From: Deltaproteobacteria bacterium
GTDB lineage: Bacteria; Myxococcota_A; Polyangia; GCA-2747355; JADLHG01
DNA: 64,000 nucleotides
Assembly: GCA_020848905.1 (NCBI GenBank)
Contig: JADLHG010000031.1
Coordinates: forward strand, 434,001 to 498,000
Direction: 5' to 3'
The position numbers were made by a program, and so were the translations under genes. How positions within the stretch are numbered: position 1 is the first letter of the stretch; the number at the start of each line of letters is the position of its first letter. Below are positions 8,616 through 15,515 of the stretch, piece by piece. The notes beneath the pieces were generated by a model. The model did not search any database. It was given only the letters and a program-made list of their open reading frames with translations, and was not told the DNA's origin.

Positions 8616-8631
8616 TGCAGGAGCCGTGCCT
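8616..8631 (-). promoter_or_regulatory. Sigma-54 (-24/-12) promoter candidate of the redox operon
   Basis: The minus strand reads AGGCAC-N5-CTGCA, matching the sigma-54 consensus apart from the first T of each box. Transcription would begin near 8605, about 30 nt before the Rieske reductase ATG. A dyad pair lies 76 bp upstream. Confidence 0.6.
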
Positions 8632-8706
8632 GCGACGGGCGAGGCGTGGGACGTTGCGAAGCTGCGGCTTGCGTCCCCCGGCGCCGGCCCTTCGGCGCCC
8701 CGACTC

Positions 8707-8740
8707 TTGCAGGACGCCAGAGCAGCCTCGCAAATCACCA
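8707..8740 (+). promoter_or_regulatory. Tandem 13-bp dyad pair between two divergent sigma-54 promoters
   Basis: TTGC-AGGAC-GCCA (8707-8719) and TCGC-AAATC-ACCA (8728-8740) are again exactly 21 bp apart. They lie between the leftward redox-operon promoter and the rightward promoter of the 61-residue protein, at 76 and 54 bp from the respective -24 boxes, so one site pair could serve both. Confidence 0.55.
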
Positions 8741-8794
8741 GAGCCCAGGGTGGCCCGTGGCGCCCGAGTTCTGCGGATATCGCGGGAGGGACGC

Positions 8795-8810
8795 CGGCAC
8801 GGCTGATGCA
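8795..8810 (+). promoter_or_regulatory. Sigma-54 (-24/-12) promoter candidate of the small helical protein
   Basis: CGGCAC-N5-ATGCA has the GG-N10-GC core and the invariant TGCA seen in the other members. Transcription would start near 8820, about 30 nt before the ATG. Confidence 0.55.
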
Positions 8811-8851
8811 CTGCGTGATAGACGATCACTCGTGATCACGGAGGAGCAGCC

Positions 8852-9037
8852 ATGAACATCGAAAAGAAGATCGAAAAAGGTATCGACAGCGCCGTGACGA
8901 AGGCCAAGAAGGTCGGCGAGGAGGCGAAGGAGCTGGCACAACGCGCCACCGACAAGGTCAAAGAGACCGCCAAGAAGGTCGGAGAGAAGGTCGAAGAGGC
9001 GGGTCAGAAACTGAAGGACGGGGCCAACAAAGCGTAG
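8852..9037 (+). CDS. Small charged amphipathic-helix protein (LEA/CsbD-like)
   Basis: This 61-residue protein is almost wholly Lys, Glu, Ala, Val and Thr arranged as one long amphipathic helix. Repeated K-K-V-G-E-E/K units resemble late-embryogenesis-abundant and general-stress proteins. No enzyme motif, signal peptide or membrane segment is present. GGAGGAG lies 6 nt upstream of the ATG, and a sigma-54-type promoter precedes the gene. I infer a protective, membrane- or protein-stabilising role under stress; the family assignment is by composition only. Confidence 0.8.
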   Translation: MNIEKKIEKGIDSAVTKAKKVGEEAKELAQRATDKVKETAKKVGEKVEEAGQKLKDGANKA

Positions 9038-9097
9038 CTCGCCCGAGAGTGGTTCGCCGCACAGCCCTGCAGATTACCCCCATCAATCCTGGTTGGA

Positions 9098-9136
9098 CTG
9101 GCCGCGAGACTCCCGCAGGGGACGTCTCGCGGCCAG
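9098..9136. terminator. Convergent-gene hairpin, 13-bp perfect stem
   Basis: CTGGCCGCGAGAC and its exact complement flank a 13-nt loop between the small helical protein gene and the converging Lmo0937-family gene. No T tract follows on either strand. A perfect stem this long in the short convergent gap suggests a bidirectional transcript end. Confidence 0.6.
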
Positions 9137-9152
9137 CGCGGCCCTTCGTTAG

Positions 9153-9311
9153 CTAGCTGGCGGTGCTGTGCCGGTGTCCTTGCACCAGCCGCACGACGAG
9201 CAGCACGACCGCCGCGAGGATCAGGATGTGGATGAAGCCTCCGAGCGTGTAGGAACTCACCAGGCCGACCGCCCACAACACGGCCAACGCAATCATGATG
9301 GCCCACAACAT
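9153..9311 (-). CDS. Lmo0937/DUF5670-like small membrane protein
   Basis: The 52-residue product starts MLWAIMIALAVLWAVGLV, then has a Gly-rich turn and a second hydrophobic stretch before a short basic tail. This two-helix pattern matches the Lmo0937-like family of tiny membrane proteins, whose function is unknown though members are often stress-associated. AGGAAAGG lies just upstream of the ATG. It is the last gene of the DUF4398 lipoprotein operon, 31 bp after the coiled-coil lipoprotein gene. It is easily missed because of its size. Confidence 0.8.
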   Translation of the reverse strand: MLWAIMIALAVLWAVGLVSSYTLGGFIHILILAAVVLLVVRLVQGHRHSTAS

Positions 9312-9342
9312 GGTGCACCTTTCCTTTCTGCGCCCTGTCGGT

Positions 9343-9831
9343 CTACGGCGCGATCTTCTCGCTCAGCCACGTGCGCGCCTGAGCCACTGACGCCTTCAGC
9401 TCCTCATGCGACTTCTTGAAGCCTGCCTTCGCCTGCTCCCAGGCCACCTCCTGCGCGTTCTTGAGCTTGTCGAGCTCGCCCGTTAGCCGGGACGCGTTAC
9501 CGCGCAGCGCTTCCACCTTGGCCTTCGCGTCGGCCTTGGCCGCGGCGTTCGAGGCCTCGACCTTGGCCGAGAGCTGCTCGAGCGCCTTGTTGACCGCCGC
9601 CAGCTCCTCTTGCATGTCCTTGACGAACTGGGCCCGCACCGCGTAGCCGTAGTCCTTCGTGGCCTGCGCGGCCTCCTTCGTCTCCTTGCGGACCTTCTCC
9701 AGCTCCGGCTTGGTGGCCTCGACCGCTCCGACCCCGGCCGATGGCTTGGCCGTGGTCGTATCGCAGCCGGCCCCGAAGGCTGCAGCGCTCAGCAGCACAA
9801 CTCCTGCGGTGTATCGATATCTCGGTCTCAT
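9343..9831 (-). CDS. Coiled-coil lipoprotein of unknown function
   Basis: The 162-residue protein has a lipoprotein signal ending in the lipobox GAGC, so it is probably lipid-anchored in the envelope. The remainder is Ala/Lys/Glu-rich helix from about residue 40 to the end, with heptad-like spacing that suggests a coiled coil. The inner ATG is chosen because AAAGGAG sits 6 nt upstream and it places the signal peptide at the N-terminus. It lies between the OmpA-type lipoprotein and the Lmo0937-like gene on one transcript. I do not recognise a defined family. Confidence 0.82.
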   Translation of the reverse strand: MRPRYRYTAGVVLLSAAAFGAGCDTTTAKPSAGVGAVEATKPELEKVRKETKEAAQATKDYGYAVRAQFVKDMQEELAAVNKALEQLSAKVEASNAAAKADAKAKVEALRGNASRLTGELDKLKNAQEVAWEQAKAGFKKSHEELKASVAQARTWLSEKIAP

Positions 9832-9863
9832 GGCCGCTCCTTTCGTGAATGACCGGCTCATGG

Positions 9864-10766
9864 CTACAGCGACGCCTTGAGCTTGGGCTCGACGACGATC
9901 TCCACGCGCCGGTTATTGGCGCGCCCCTCGACGCTGCTGTTCTCCGTCACCGGACGCTCCTTGCCGAAGCCGCGCGCCCGGATCAGATCGGCCGCGTACC
10001 CGCGCGAGATGAGGTACGTCCGGACGGCGTCGGCTCGGCGCTGCGAGAGGCCGAGGTTGTACCCGGAGGTCCCCTGCGAGTCCGTGTGGCCCTCGACGAC
10101 CAGCGTGCGCTCCTTGGTCGTCAGGAGCACGTCCGCGACCTGGTTCAGTCGCGTCTGCGCCGACGGCAGGAGGGTGGCCTGGTTGCTGGCGAAGAGGACG
10201 CTCCCCGAGAGCGTGATCACCAGGCCGCGCTCCTCCTCCTTGACAGCGGCCAGCTTGGCGAGGGCCTCCGCCGCCTCCTTCGCCTTCGCCTCTGCGCCAA
10301 GGCGCGCAGCGCGCTCGGCGCCGAGCGCCCTGGACCCGGCCTGCCGCGAGCGCTCGGTGTCCGCGAGCTCCCCACGGGTATCGGCCAGCGCCTTGCTGGT
10401 CTGCTGGGCCCGCTGCTGCTGCCTCGTCAGGTACTCCTGCTCCGCCTCCAGGCGCGACTTGTCGGCCCGCCGGGCCTCGGCGATCGCGTCTGCGAGCTGC
10501 GCCTTGCGTTCGGCGACGTACGAGAGGTCGCGCGTCCGGCGTGACGTCGGCTCCTCGGCGAAGGACTCCTCGGCCTTGTCGAGCGACGCCTTGGCCTTGT
10601 GCAGCTCGGCTGGGGCCCTCGCGGCGGCGAGCCCGAGGGTCGAGCGCTGGTAGGCCTCTCTCGCGCGCACCAGCTCCGTGGGAGCCACCGTGGCGCAACC
10701 CACTCCGAGGGTTGCGAAGGCAGCGATCGAAACGACTCGCGTCACATAGCTTCCATAGACGTGCAT
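9864..10766 (-). CDS. DUF4398 / OmpA C-terminal domain lipoprotein
   Basis: The 300-residue protein starts with a lipoprotein signal (lipobox GVGC, Cys24). An Ala/Glu/Lys-rich helical DUF4398-like region to about residue 180 follows, then an OmpA-type peptidoglycan-binding domain with GHTDSQGTSGYN, LSQRRADAV and GRANNRRVEI. Such proteins tether the outer membrane to the cell wall. It sits 18 bp after a shorter DUF4398 lipoprotein gene, which looks like the same module without the OmpA domain. The operon starts at a sigma-54-type promoter, so wall tethering may be raised under the stress sensed. Confidence 0.92.
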   Translation of the reverse strand: MHVYGSYVTRVVSIAAFATLGVGCATVAPTELVRAREAYQRSTLGLAAARAPAELHKAKASLDKAEESFAEEPTSRRTRDLSYVAERKAQLADAIAEARRADKSRLEAEQEYLTRQQQRAQQTSKALADTRGELADTERSRQAGSRALGAERAARLGAEAKAKEAAEALAKLAAVKEEERGLVITLSGSVLFASNQATLLPSAQTRLNQVADVLLTTKERTLVVEGHTDSQGTSGYNLGLSQRRADAVRTYLISRGYAADLIRARGFGKERPVTENSSVEGRANNRRVEIVVEPKLKASL

Positions 10767-10784
10767 GGGTCTCGTCCTTTCTCC

Positions 10785-11132
10785 TTACGGAGCACTGGTT
10801 TGTACGGTTCGGACCTTCTCGATCGCCTTGCGGGCCTTGGCCGTCTCGACCGAGCTGCGGGCGAGCGCCACCGCCAGCTCCGCATCGGCATCGGCGCGCA
10901 TCATCAGGAGCGCACCTTCCTCGCCGTCACCCGCTGCGATGAGCTGCTTGGCGTGCTGCGACTGCTCCTTGGCGAGCTGCAGGTGCAGCGCCGCCTGCGG
11001 GACCTTGGGCGCTCCGAGCTCGTCCGCCGCCCGGATCGAGGACGCCGTCGCCTCCATGGTTTCGCCCGACGGTCCGGCCGTGGCGCAGCCAGCGAGCCAG
11101 AGCACCGCCACCAACGCGTTTCTCGTTCTCAT
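10785..11132 (-). CDS. DUF4398-domain lipoprotein
   Basis: The 115-residue protein has a signal peptide with lipobox LAGC, followed by a helical DUF4398-like region with the typical 'A-x-x-H-L-x-L-A-K-E-Q' start. Family members are predicted outer-membrane-associated, of unknown function. GAGAGGAAG lies 6-8 nt before the ATG. It is the first gene of a four-gene leftward operon (DUF4398, DUF4398-OmpA, coiled-coil lipoprotein, Lmo0937-like), all apparently envelope proteins. Confidence 0.87.
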   Translation of the reverse strand: MRTRNALVAVLWLAGCATAGPSGETMEATASSIRAADELGAPKVPQAALHLQLAKEQSQHAKQLIAAGDGEEGALLMMRADADAELAVALARSSVETAKARKAIEKVRTVQTSAP

Positions 11133-11225
11133 GTTCGTCTTCCTCTCTGCGTAAAGAGATGGTTTCGTGCAGTGACCGGGTCGCCTATCTCACGCACGGA
11201 TGGGCGCGGCCCAGCTCGCGAGCAC

Positions 11226-11241
11226 TGCATCGATCGAGCCA
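11226..11241 (-). promoter_or_regulatory. Sigma-54 (-24/-12) promoter of the DUF4398/OmpA operon
   Basis: The minus strand reads TGGC-TCGATCG-ATGCA, with full TGGC and TGCA at the canonical spacing. Transcription would start near 11215, giving a leader of about 80 nt. It faces the hydrolase promoter at 11411 across a shared dyad region. Confidence 0.65.
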
Positions 11242-11284
11242 GTCGCACCCGTCGTGGAACTTCGCTACTCCCCGACGGCGATCG

Positions 11285-11318
11285 TGGCGATCTGCGAGCC
11301 ACCGCTTGCGTCTTCCAA
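11285..11318 (-). promoter_or_regulatory. 13-bp dyad plus weaker copy between divergent sigma-54 promoters
   Basis: The minus strand carries TCGC-AGATC-GCCA (plus-strand 11285-11297), a near-perfect copy of the motif upstream of bacterioferritin. Exactly 21 bp further on the plus strand, TTGC-GTCTT-CCAA (11306-11318) is a weaker match. The pair lies 43 bp from the leftward -24 box and 92 bp from the rightward one. The rest of this 320-bp gap holds only the two promoters and leaders. Confidence 0.5.
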
Positions 11319-11410
11319 CGGAGTGATCCCACCGCCAGGCGAGCCGTGAGCGGGCACGGCCGACCCTTTCCGGTCTCGCTGTCGGCTCCGTCGCGCCCTG
11401 GGTGGGACGC

Positions 11411-11426
11411 TGGCGCTCGTCTTGCA
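11411..11426 (+). promoter_or_regulatory. Sigma-54 (-24/-12) promoter of the secreted hydrolase
   Basis: TGGC-GCTCGTC-TTGCA matches both boxes fully with exact spacing. Transcription would start near 11437, so the TTG at 11422 cannot be the start codon and the ATG at 11455 is favoured. Confidence 0.7.
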
Positions 11427-11454
11427 CACCCCACGTCAGGAGCCCATCGGTGAC

Positions 11455-12972
11455 ATGACGCGAGCGATTACTTCGACGGACAGCCTGACGGGCTCCTTGT
11501 TGGAGCAAACGACGAGCCGTCGCCCGGCCCGGTGGCGCGGCGCTCTGCGCGCGGGTGCGGGTGCCGCGCTGGCGGGCTTGCTGGTCCTTGCCGCGCGTGC
11601 CGAACGCTTCGACGCGGCGAGCTTCGACCTCGGGGCGGCGCGCAACGCCGGCGACCTGGCCGCGGTGGTCCTGCCTCGCGAACGGGTGGCCCACGGCATC
11701 ACCGTCCGCGAGGTGCAGTTCACGTCTCGGGTCTGGGACAGGTGGGGGCGCTGGCGGCCGATGCGGATCCAGGCCTTCCTTGCCGTCCCGCCCGGGAGCT
11801 ACCCGCGGCGGAGCAAGCCGATCGTGATCACGGCCCACGGGCTGGGCGCGCGCGGTACCCCCGAGGCCGCGGCCGAGCTCTGCCGGAACCTGGACGTGGT
11901 GGCCCTGGCCCTCTCCGCCCCGGGCGTCGGAGCCTCGGAAGGCGACGGCGTCACCGCCGACGACGCGAGGCCCCTCTTCGCCACCGTTCCCGACGTGCGC
12001 GGAAGCTGGCTCTACGCGTACACCTACGCGCTGCTGCGGGCGATCACCTTCGCGCAGCAACAGCCAGAGGCCGACCCGCGGGCCGTGGTGCTGACGGGCA
12101 ACAGCATCGGCGGCATTGCTACCCTCGTGGCCAACGGCGTGGACGATCGGATCCGTGGCGTGCTCGCGGTGAGCACGAGCGGCGCCCTCGGCGAGGCCAC
12201 CGCGCAGGGCTCCTGGCTGCGGCGGCTCGTGCTCTCCACGGGGGGGCTCGAGGCGGAGGGCCCCGAGGCGCGGGCTCTCTTCCGAGGCCTCGACCCGCTG
12301 GCTTTTGCAGGCCGCCAGCGCGGCGTCGTCTTCCTTCTGATCGGGGCGCAGGACGAGTTCTTTCCCCTCGGCCAGGCACTCGCCACGTACCGCGCGCTCC
12401 GAGCTCCCGCGAAGAGCCTGACGCTGGTCGCGGACTACGACCATGGCTGGTATTTCGGGCAGGGCTGTCCCGCGGCCTGCATGCCGGGCGGCGCGCGGAG
12501 GCCCGCGGAGTGCCCCGGTGCGACGGTATGCCCGAGGCGCTGCCCCGCCGGCGCGCAGACTCCGTACTGCGGACCCGAGGGCAGCTACAACCACCACGAC
12601 GCCTTCATCGGCCGGTGGTCGGTGCTCCTGCGCGCGCTCGTGGCACAGCACGCCGCGCATCCCCGCCGCCCGTTCGCGGCGCCGCCGCCCGCGCCGGTCG
12701 TGGAGCGTCGCGACGACGAGGTGGTCGTGCGGGTGATGGGTCCGATGCCCCTGGCCGTGCGCCTCGCGGTGAGCGAGGACGGCGGCTTCACCTATCGGCA
12801 GCGCGTCTTGGCGCGCGAGGCCGACGGGAGCTACCGGCTGCGACGCCGCGTGTCCGGCTCGGCCATCCTCTTCGCCGAGGTGGAGCTCCCAGATGGCGTG
12901 GTGGCGAGCTCGTCGCCGTCACTGCCCTGGGGCTTCCGTCCACGGGTGCGGCCCTTCCGCCCGCTGCCCTGA
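11455..12972 (+). CDS. Exported or membrane-anchored alpha/beta hydrolase with a Cys-rich insertion
   Basis: The 505-residue protein has a basic N-terminus and one hydrophobic segment near residues 34-50 (signal or anchor), then an alpha/beta-hydrolase fold of the dienelactone-hydrolase/acetyl-esterase sort. The nucleophile is the Ser of GNSIGGIA, the acid is likely in GAQDEFFP, and the His is in DYDHGWYF. Directly after that His comes an insertion of about 40 residues with seven Cys, then a C-terminal region of beta-sandwich character. Cys pairs suit an oxidising periplasmic location. The start follows from the promoter at 11411. Substrate unknown. Confidence 0.83.
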   Translation: MTRAITSTDSLTGSLLEQTTSRRPARWRGALRAGAGAALAGLLVLAARAERFDAASFDLGAARNAGDLAAVVLPRERVAHGITVREVQFTSRVWDRWGRWRPMRIQAFLAVPPGSYPRRSKPIVITAHGLGARGTPEAAAELCRNLDVVALALSAPGVGASEGDGVTADDARPLFATVPDVRGSWLYAYTYALLRAITFAQQQPEADPRAVVLTGNSIGGIATLVANGVDDRIRGVLAVSTSGALGEATAQGSWLRRLVLSTGGLEAEGPEARALFRGLDPLAFAGRQRGVVFLLIGAQDEFFPLGQALATYRALRAPAKSLTLVADYDHGWYFGQGCPAACMPGGARRPAECPGATVCPRRCPAGAQTPYCGPEGSYNHHDAFIGRWSVLLRALVAQHAAHPRRPFAAPPPAPVVERRDDEVVVRVMGPMPLAVRLAVSEDGGFTYRQRVLAREADGSYRLRRRVSGSAILFAEVELPDGVVASSSPSLPWGFRPRVRPFRPLP

Positions 12973-13002
12973 GCGACTCTGCGACGAGTTCGGCCGAGCG
13001 GA

Positions 13003-13269
13003 TCACCTCGCCGGGGTCTGAGTGCGTCGGCCCACGATGAGCCGGAAGATAAAGAGCAGCAGCAGCGCTCCGAAGGCGGAGGCGACGACTCCCGGTGCAT
13101 CGAAGGCGCCCTGATAGAAGCCGAGCGCGCGCACGAAGAAGCCCGCCAGCAGGGAACCGGTGAGCCCCAGCGTGATGGTCATGACCACGCCTCCCACGCG
13201 TCCAGGCATCGCTAGGTGGGCGGCCGTACCCACCAGAAGTCCGATCAACACCATCCACGCAATGTGCAT
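13003..13269 (-). CDS. GlsB/YeaQ/YmgE family small membrane protein
   Basis: The 88-residue protein has three hydrophobic segments with Gly-rich turns (LVGTAAHLAMPGRVGG, then a GLTGSLLAGFF-like helix), the pattern of the YeaQ/YmgE 'transglycosylase-associated' family. The family is stress-induced in several bacteria, but its biochemical role is unknown and the name is historical. The ATG is preferred over the GTG six bases upstream because GGAGG lies 5 nt before it. It is transcribed leftward from a sigma-54-type element, back to back with the sensor kinase. Confidence 0.9.
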   Translation of the reverse strand: MHIAWMVLIGLLVGTAAHLAMPGRVGGVVMTITLGLTGSLLAGFFVRALGFYQGAFDAPGVVASAFGALLLLFIFRLIVGRRTQTPAR

Positions 13270-13301
13270 GCGCACCTCCTTCCATGTCGATGACGATGGA
13301 C

Positions 13302-13317
13302 TGCAAGAGCCGGACCG
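13302..13317 (-). promoter_or_regulatory. Sigma-54 (-24/-12) promoter candidate of the GlsB-like gene
   Basis: The minus strand reads CGGT-CCGGCTC-TTGCA: full TTGCA, GG at the right distance, and a weak first box. Transcription would start near 13291, about 20 nt from the ATG. I saw no good dyad copy upstream. Confidence 0.5.
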
Positions 13318-13388
13318 CCACCGGGGCTCGCTGCGGACCCCGTGGCTATTTTTCGCGGCGGTCTCATACTGGGGCCGGAGGTGGTGGC

Positions 13389-15515
13389 GTGGCGCGGTGG
13401 GTGATCTTGTCGATCGCGGTGATCCTCGTGGCCCTCACGCTGGTGGGGGGCACGATGATCTCCCTGGCGCGCCGGGAGCAGGCCGCGCTGCTCGCGCGCT
13501 TCACCGAGGCCCGGCAACAACGCGTCGAGCGGGTCGCGGCCAGCGTCGCGCACGGGCTGGCGACGGCCGCCGAGAATCTGCGGGCTGTGGCGCGCCTGCT
13601 GCCCCACGCCACCGGCGAGGAGCGCCAGCACGCGCTCACCGCGGCCCTCGCGCTGATCAAGCCCTTTCATCTGATCGAGGTCTTCGACGCTGCCGGGCGG
13701 CGACGGCTCTCGGTGGCCGGACCCTCGCTGCGGCCCCGCCTGGATGCGGCGTCGCTGCAGGCCGTGATGGCCCAGTCGGCCACGCGGGTCGGGTCACTTC
13801 GTCCGGGCGCGCTGTTCGTCTCGCCGCGACTCTCCGGCGGCCCACCGGACGGGTACTACGTCTTTGCGATCGGTCTGCCCGGCGCGCCGGGAGGCCTCTC
13901 GGGGGGCGTGATCGCCGTCCTGGTCGACACCCGGCCGTTCTTCGAGGCGCTCGGACCGCTCTCCGCGGAGCACGGGTCGCGCCTCCTCGTGCTGGACCCG
14001 GCCGGTCGTCCAGGGCACGCCACGAGCGAGCGGCTGCTTCCCCTTCTGGACCAGGGCGACGCCCAGGGGACGGCGCCGGGGTGGAGCTCCGTCCTGCGCG
14101 AGCTGCGCGCAGGTGGGCGCGGAGCTCGCGTGCTCGACGAGGAGGAGGTCCGCCGCGCGGGACTCGGCCTCGAGCCTCTCGTCGCCGCGTACGCGCCGGT
14201 GCGCGTGGACCGCGGGACCCATTGGTCGCTCGCCACCTTCAGCTCCACGGCGGTGCTCCAGGCGGAGCGCCGAGCTGCCCTGGTGCGACGCGGGCTCATC
14301 TCCGGGGCGCTCGTGGTCTGCTTCATCGGGCTCGCGGCGTTCATCTTCTACGCCGCCCGCCGCACGGCGGTGCTGCGCGATCGGCTGCGCTACGCCGCCG
14401 AGATCGAGTACCTGCACGAGAAGACCGAGAAGATCCTGGACAACATCCCGACGGGCATCCTGGCGCTCTCGGATGACGGGGTTACTGTGGCCGTCAACCG
14501 CGTGCTCCGGGAGCGCATGCCGCCGACCGCGCTCGGCGCGCCGCTGCCCGAGGCCTTCCCGGAGGCCGCCTCGGGCACGATTCTTCGGCTGCGCGGGCTC
14601 ATCGAGCAGACCCGGCTGTCGAACCAGGTCCAGAGCTTGTTCGGCGAGTTTCTCGCCCTCTTCGGGGACGAGGAGCGCTACAACGTGCACGTGGTGCCCC
14701 TCGAGCCGCGGTTTCCGGACACCCGGTTTCTGGTCGTCATCGAGGATCTGAGCGAGGTGCGCGCGCTCGAGGATCAGCTCCTGCGGGCCGAGAAGCTGGC
14801 CACCGTGGGAGTGCTGGCGGCCGGGATCGCCCATGAGATCGGCACGCCGCTCGGGGTGGTCCGCGGGCGGGCGGAGTACGTCCTGGGCAAGCTGGGGCCG
14901 GATCACTCGCAGGCACGGGGCGTGCAGGTGATCATCGAACAGATCGATCACGTGACCAGCACGCTGCGACAGCTTCTCGACTTCTCCCGCGTCAAGTCGG
15001 CGGTGGTGCGGCCGGTGGCGGTGCAAGCGGTCGTCCGCACGGTGCTCGAGTTCCTGCGGCTCGAGACCCAGCAGCGTCGCATCTCCACCTTCAACGAGGT
15101 GTCGGAGACGCTGCCGGACGTGGCGGCGGATCCCGACCAGCTCCAGCAGGTGTTCGTGAACTTGATCATGAACGCCTGCGACGCGTGTGCCCCTGGCGGC
15201 CGGGTGACGATCCGCGGCCGCCTCGACGCCACGCCGAGCGCGGTGGCCTGTCCGTGCGTCCGGATCGAGGTGGTGGACGATGGCCACGGGATCCCGGCGG
15301 AGAACCGCAATCAGGTCTTCGACCCCTTCTTCAGCACCAAGAAGAAGGGCGTGGGAAGCGGCCTGGGCCTGGCCATCGTGGCCCAGATCGTCCGCAATCA
15401 CCGCGGAGCGATCGAGCTCGAGAGCGAACCTGGGCGCGGGACCTGCGTGACGCTGCTCTGGCCCACCGTAGCGTCCGTCGCACCCCGCGAGGAGGAGCCG
15501 CGCGATGTCGCGTAA
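13389..15515 (+). CDS. Membrane sensor histidine kinase (NtrB-type partner)
   Basis: The 708-residue kinase has a transmembrane helix near residues 5-26, a large extracytoplasmic sensor to about 300, a second helix at 302-323, a PAS-like region at 344-455, and a HisKA domain with phospho-acceptor His482 in AAGIAHEIGTP. The HATPase domain has N-, G1- and G2-box residues (MNACDAC, DDGHGIP, GSGLGLAI). It would autophosphorylate on an envelope signal and pass phosphate to the adjacent regulator, whose gene overlaps it by 11 bases. The GTG start is chosen for GGAGG about 8 nt upstream and because it puts the first helix at the N-terminus. I found no sigma-54 element in front of it. Confidence 0.93.
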   Translation: MARWVILSIAVILVALTLVGGTMISLARREQAALLARFTEARQQRVERVAASVAHGLATAAENLRAVARLLPHATGEERQHALTAALALIKPFHLIEVFDAAGRRRLSVAGPSLRPRLDAASLQAVMAQSATRVGSLRPGALFVSPRLSGGPPDGYYVFAIGLPGAPGGLSGGVIAVLVDTRPFFEALGPLSAEHGSRLLVLDPAGRPGHATSERLLPLLDQGDAQGTAPGWSSVLRELRAGGRGARVLDEEEVRRAGLGLEPLVAAYAPVRVDRGTHWSLATFSSTAVLQAERRAALVRRGLISGALVVCFIGLAAFIFYAARRTAVLRDRLRYAAEIEYLHEKTEKILDNIPTGILALSDDGVTVAVNRVLRERMPPTALGAPLPEAFPEAASGTILRLRGLIEQTRLSNQVQSLFGEFLALFGDEERYNVHVVPLEPRFPDTRFLVVIEDLSEVRALEDQLLRAEKLATVGVLAAGIAHEIGTPLGVVRGRAEYVLGKLGPDHSQARGVQVIIEQIDHVTSTLRQLLDFSRVKSAVVRPVAVQAVVRTVLEFLRLETQQRRISTFNEVSETLPDVAADPDQLQQVFVNLIMNACDACAPGGRVTIRGRLDATPSAVACPCVRIEVVDDGHGIPAENRNQVFDPFFSTKKKGVGSGLGLAIVAQIVRNHRGAIELESEPGRGTCVTLLWPTVASVAPREEEPRDVA

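Noticed and set aside
11422-11454. TTG start giving an 11-residue longer hydrolase
   Set aside because: The TTG is the -12 box of the sigma-54-type promoter; the transcript would start after it.
13308-13343. Possible dyad pair upstream of the GlsB-like gene
   Set aside because: Only 8-9 of 13 bases match, the copies are 23 bp apart rather than 21, and one overlaps the -24 box.
13341-13357. TGGC...CGCGG as a sigma-54 promoter for the kinase gene
   Set aside because: No GC falls 10 bases after the GG; the spacing is off by one and the TGCA of the other members is missing.
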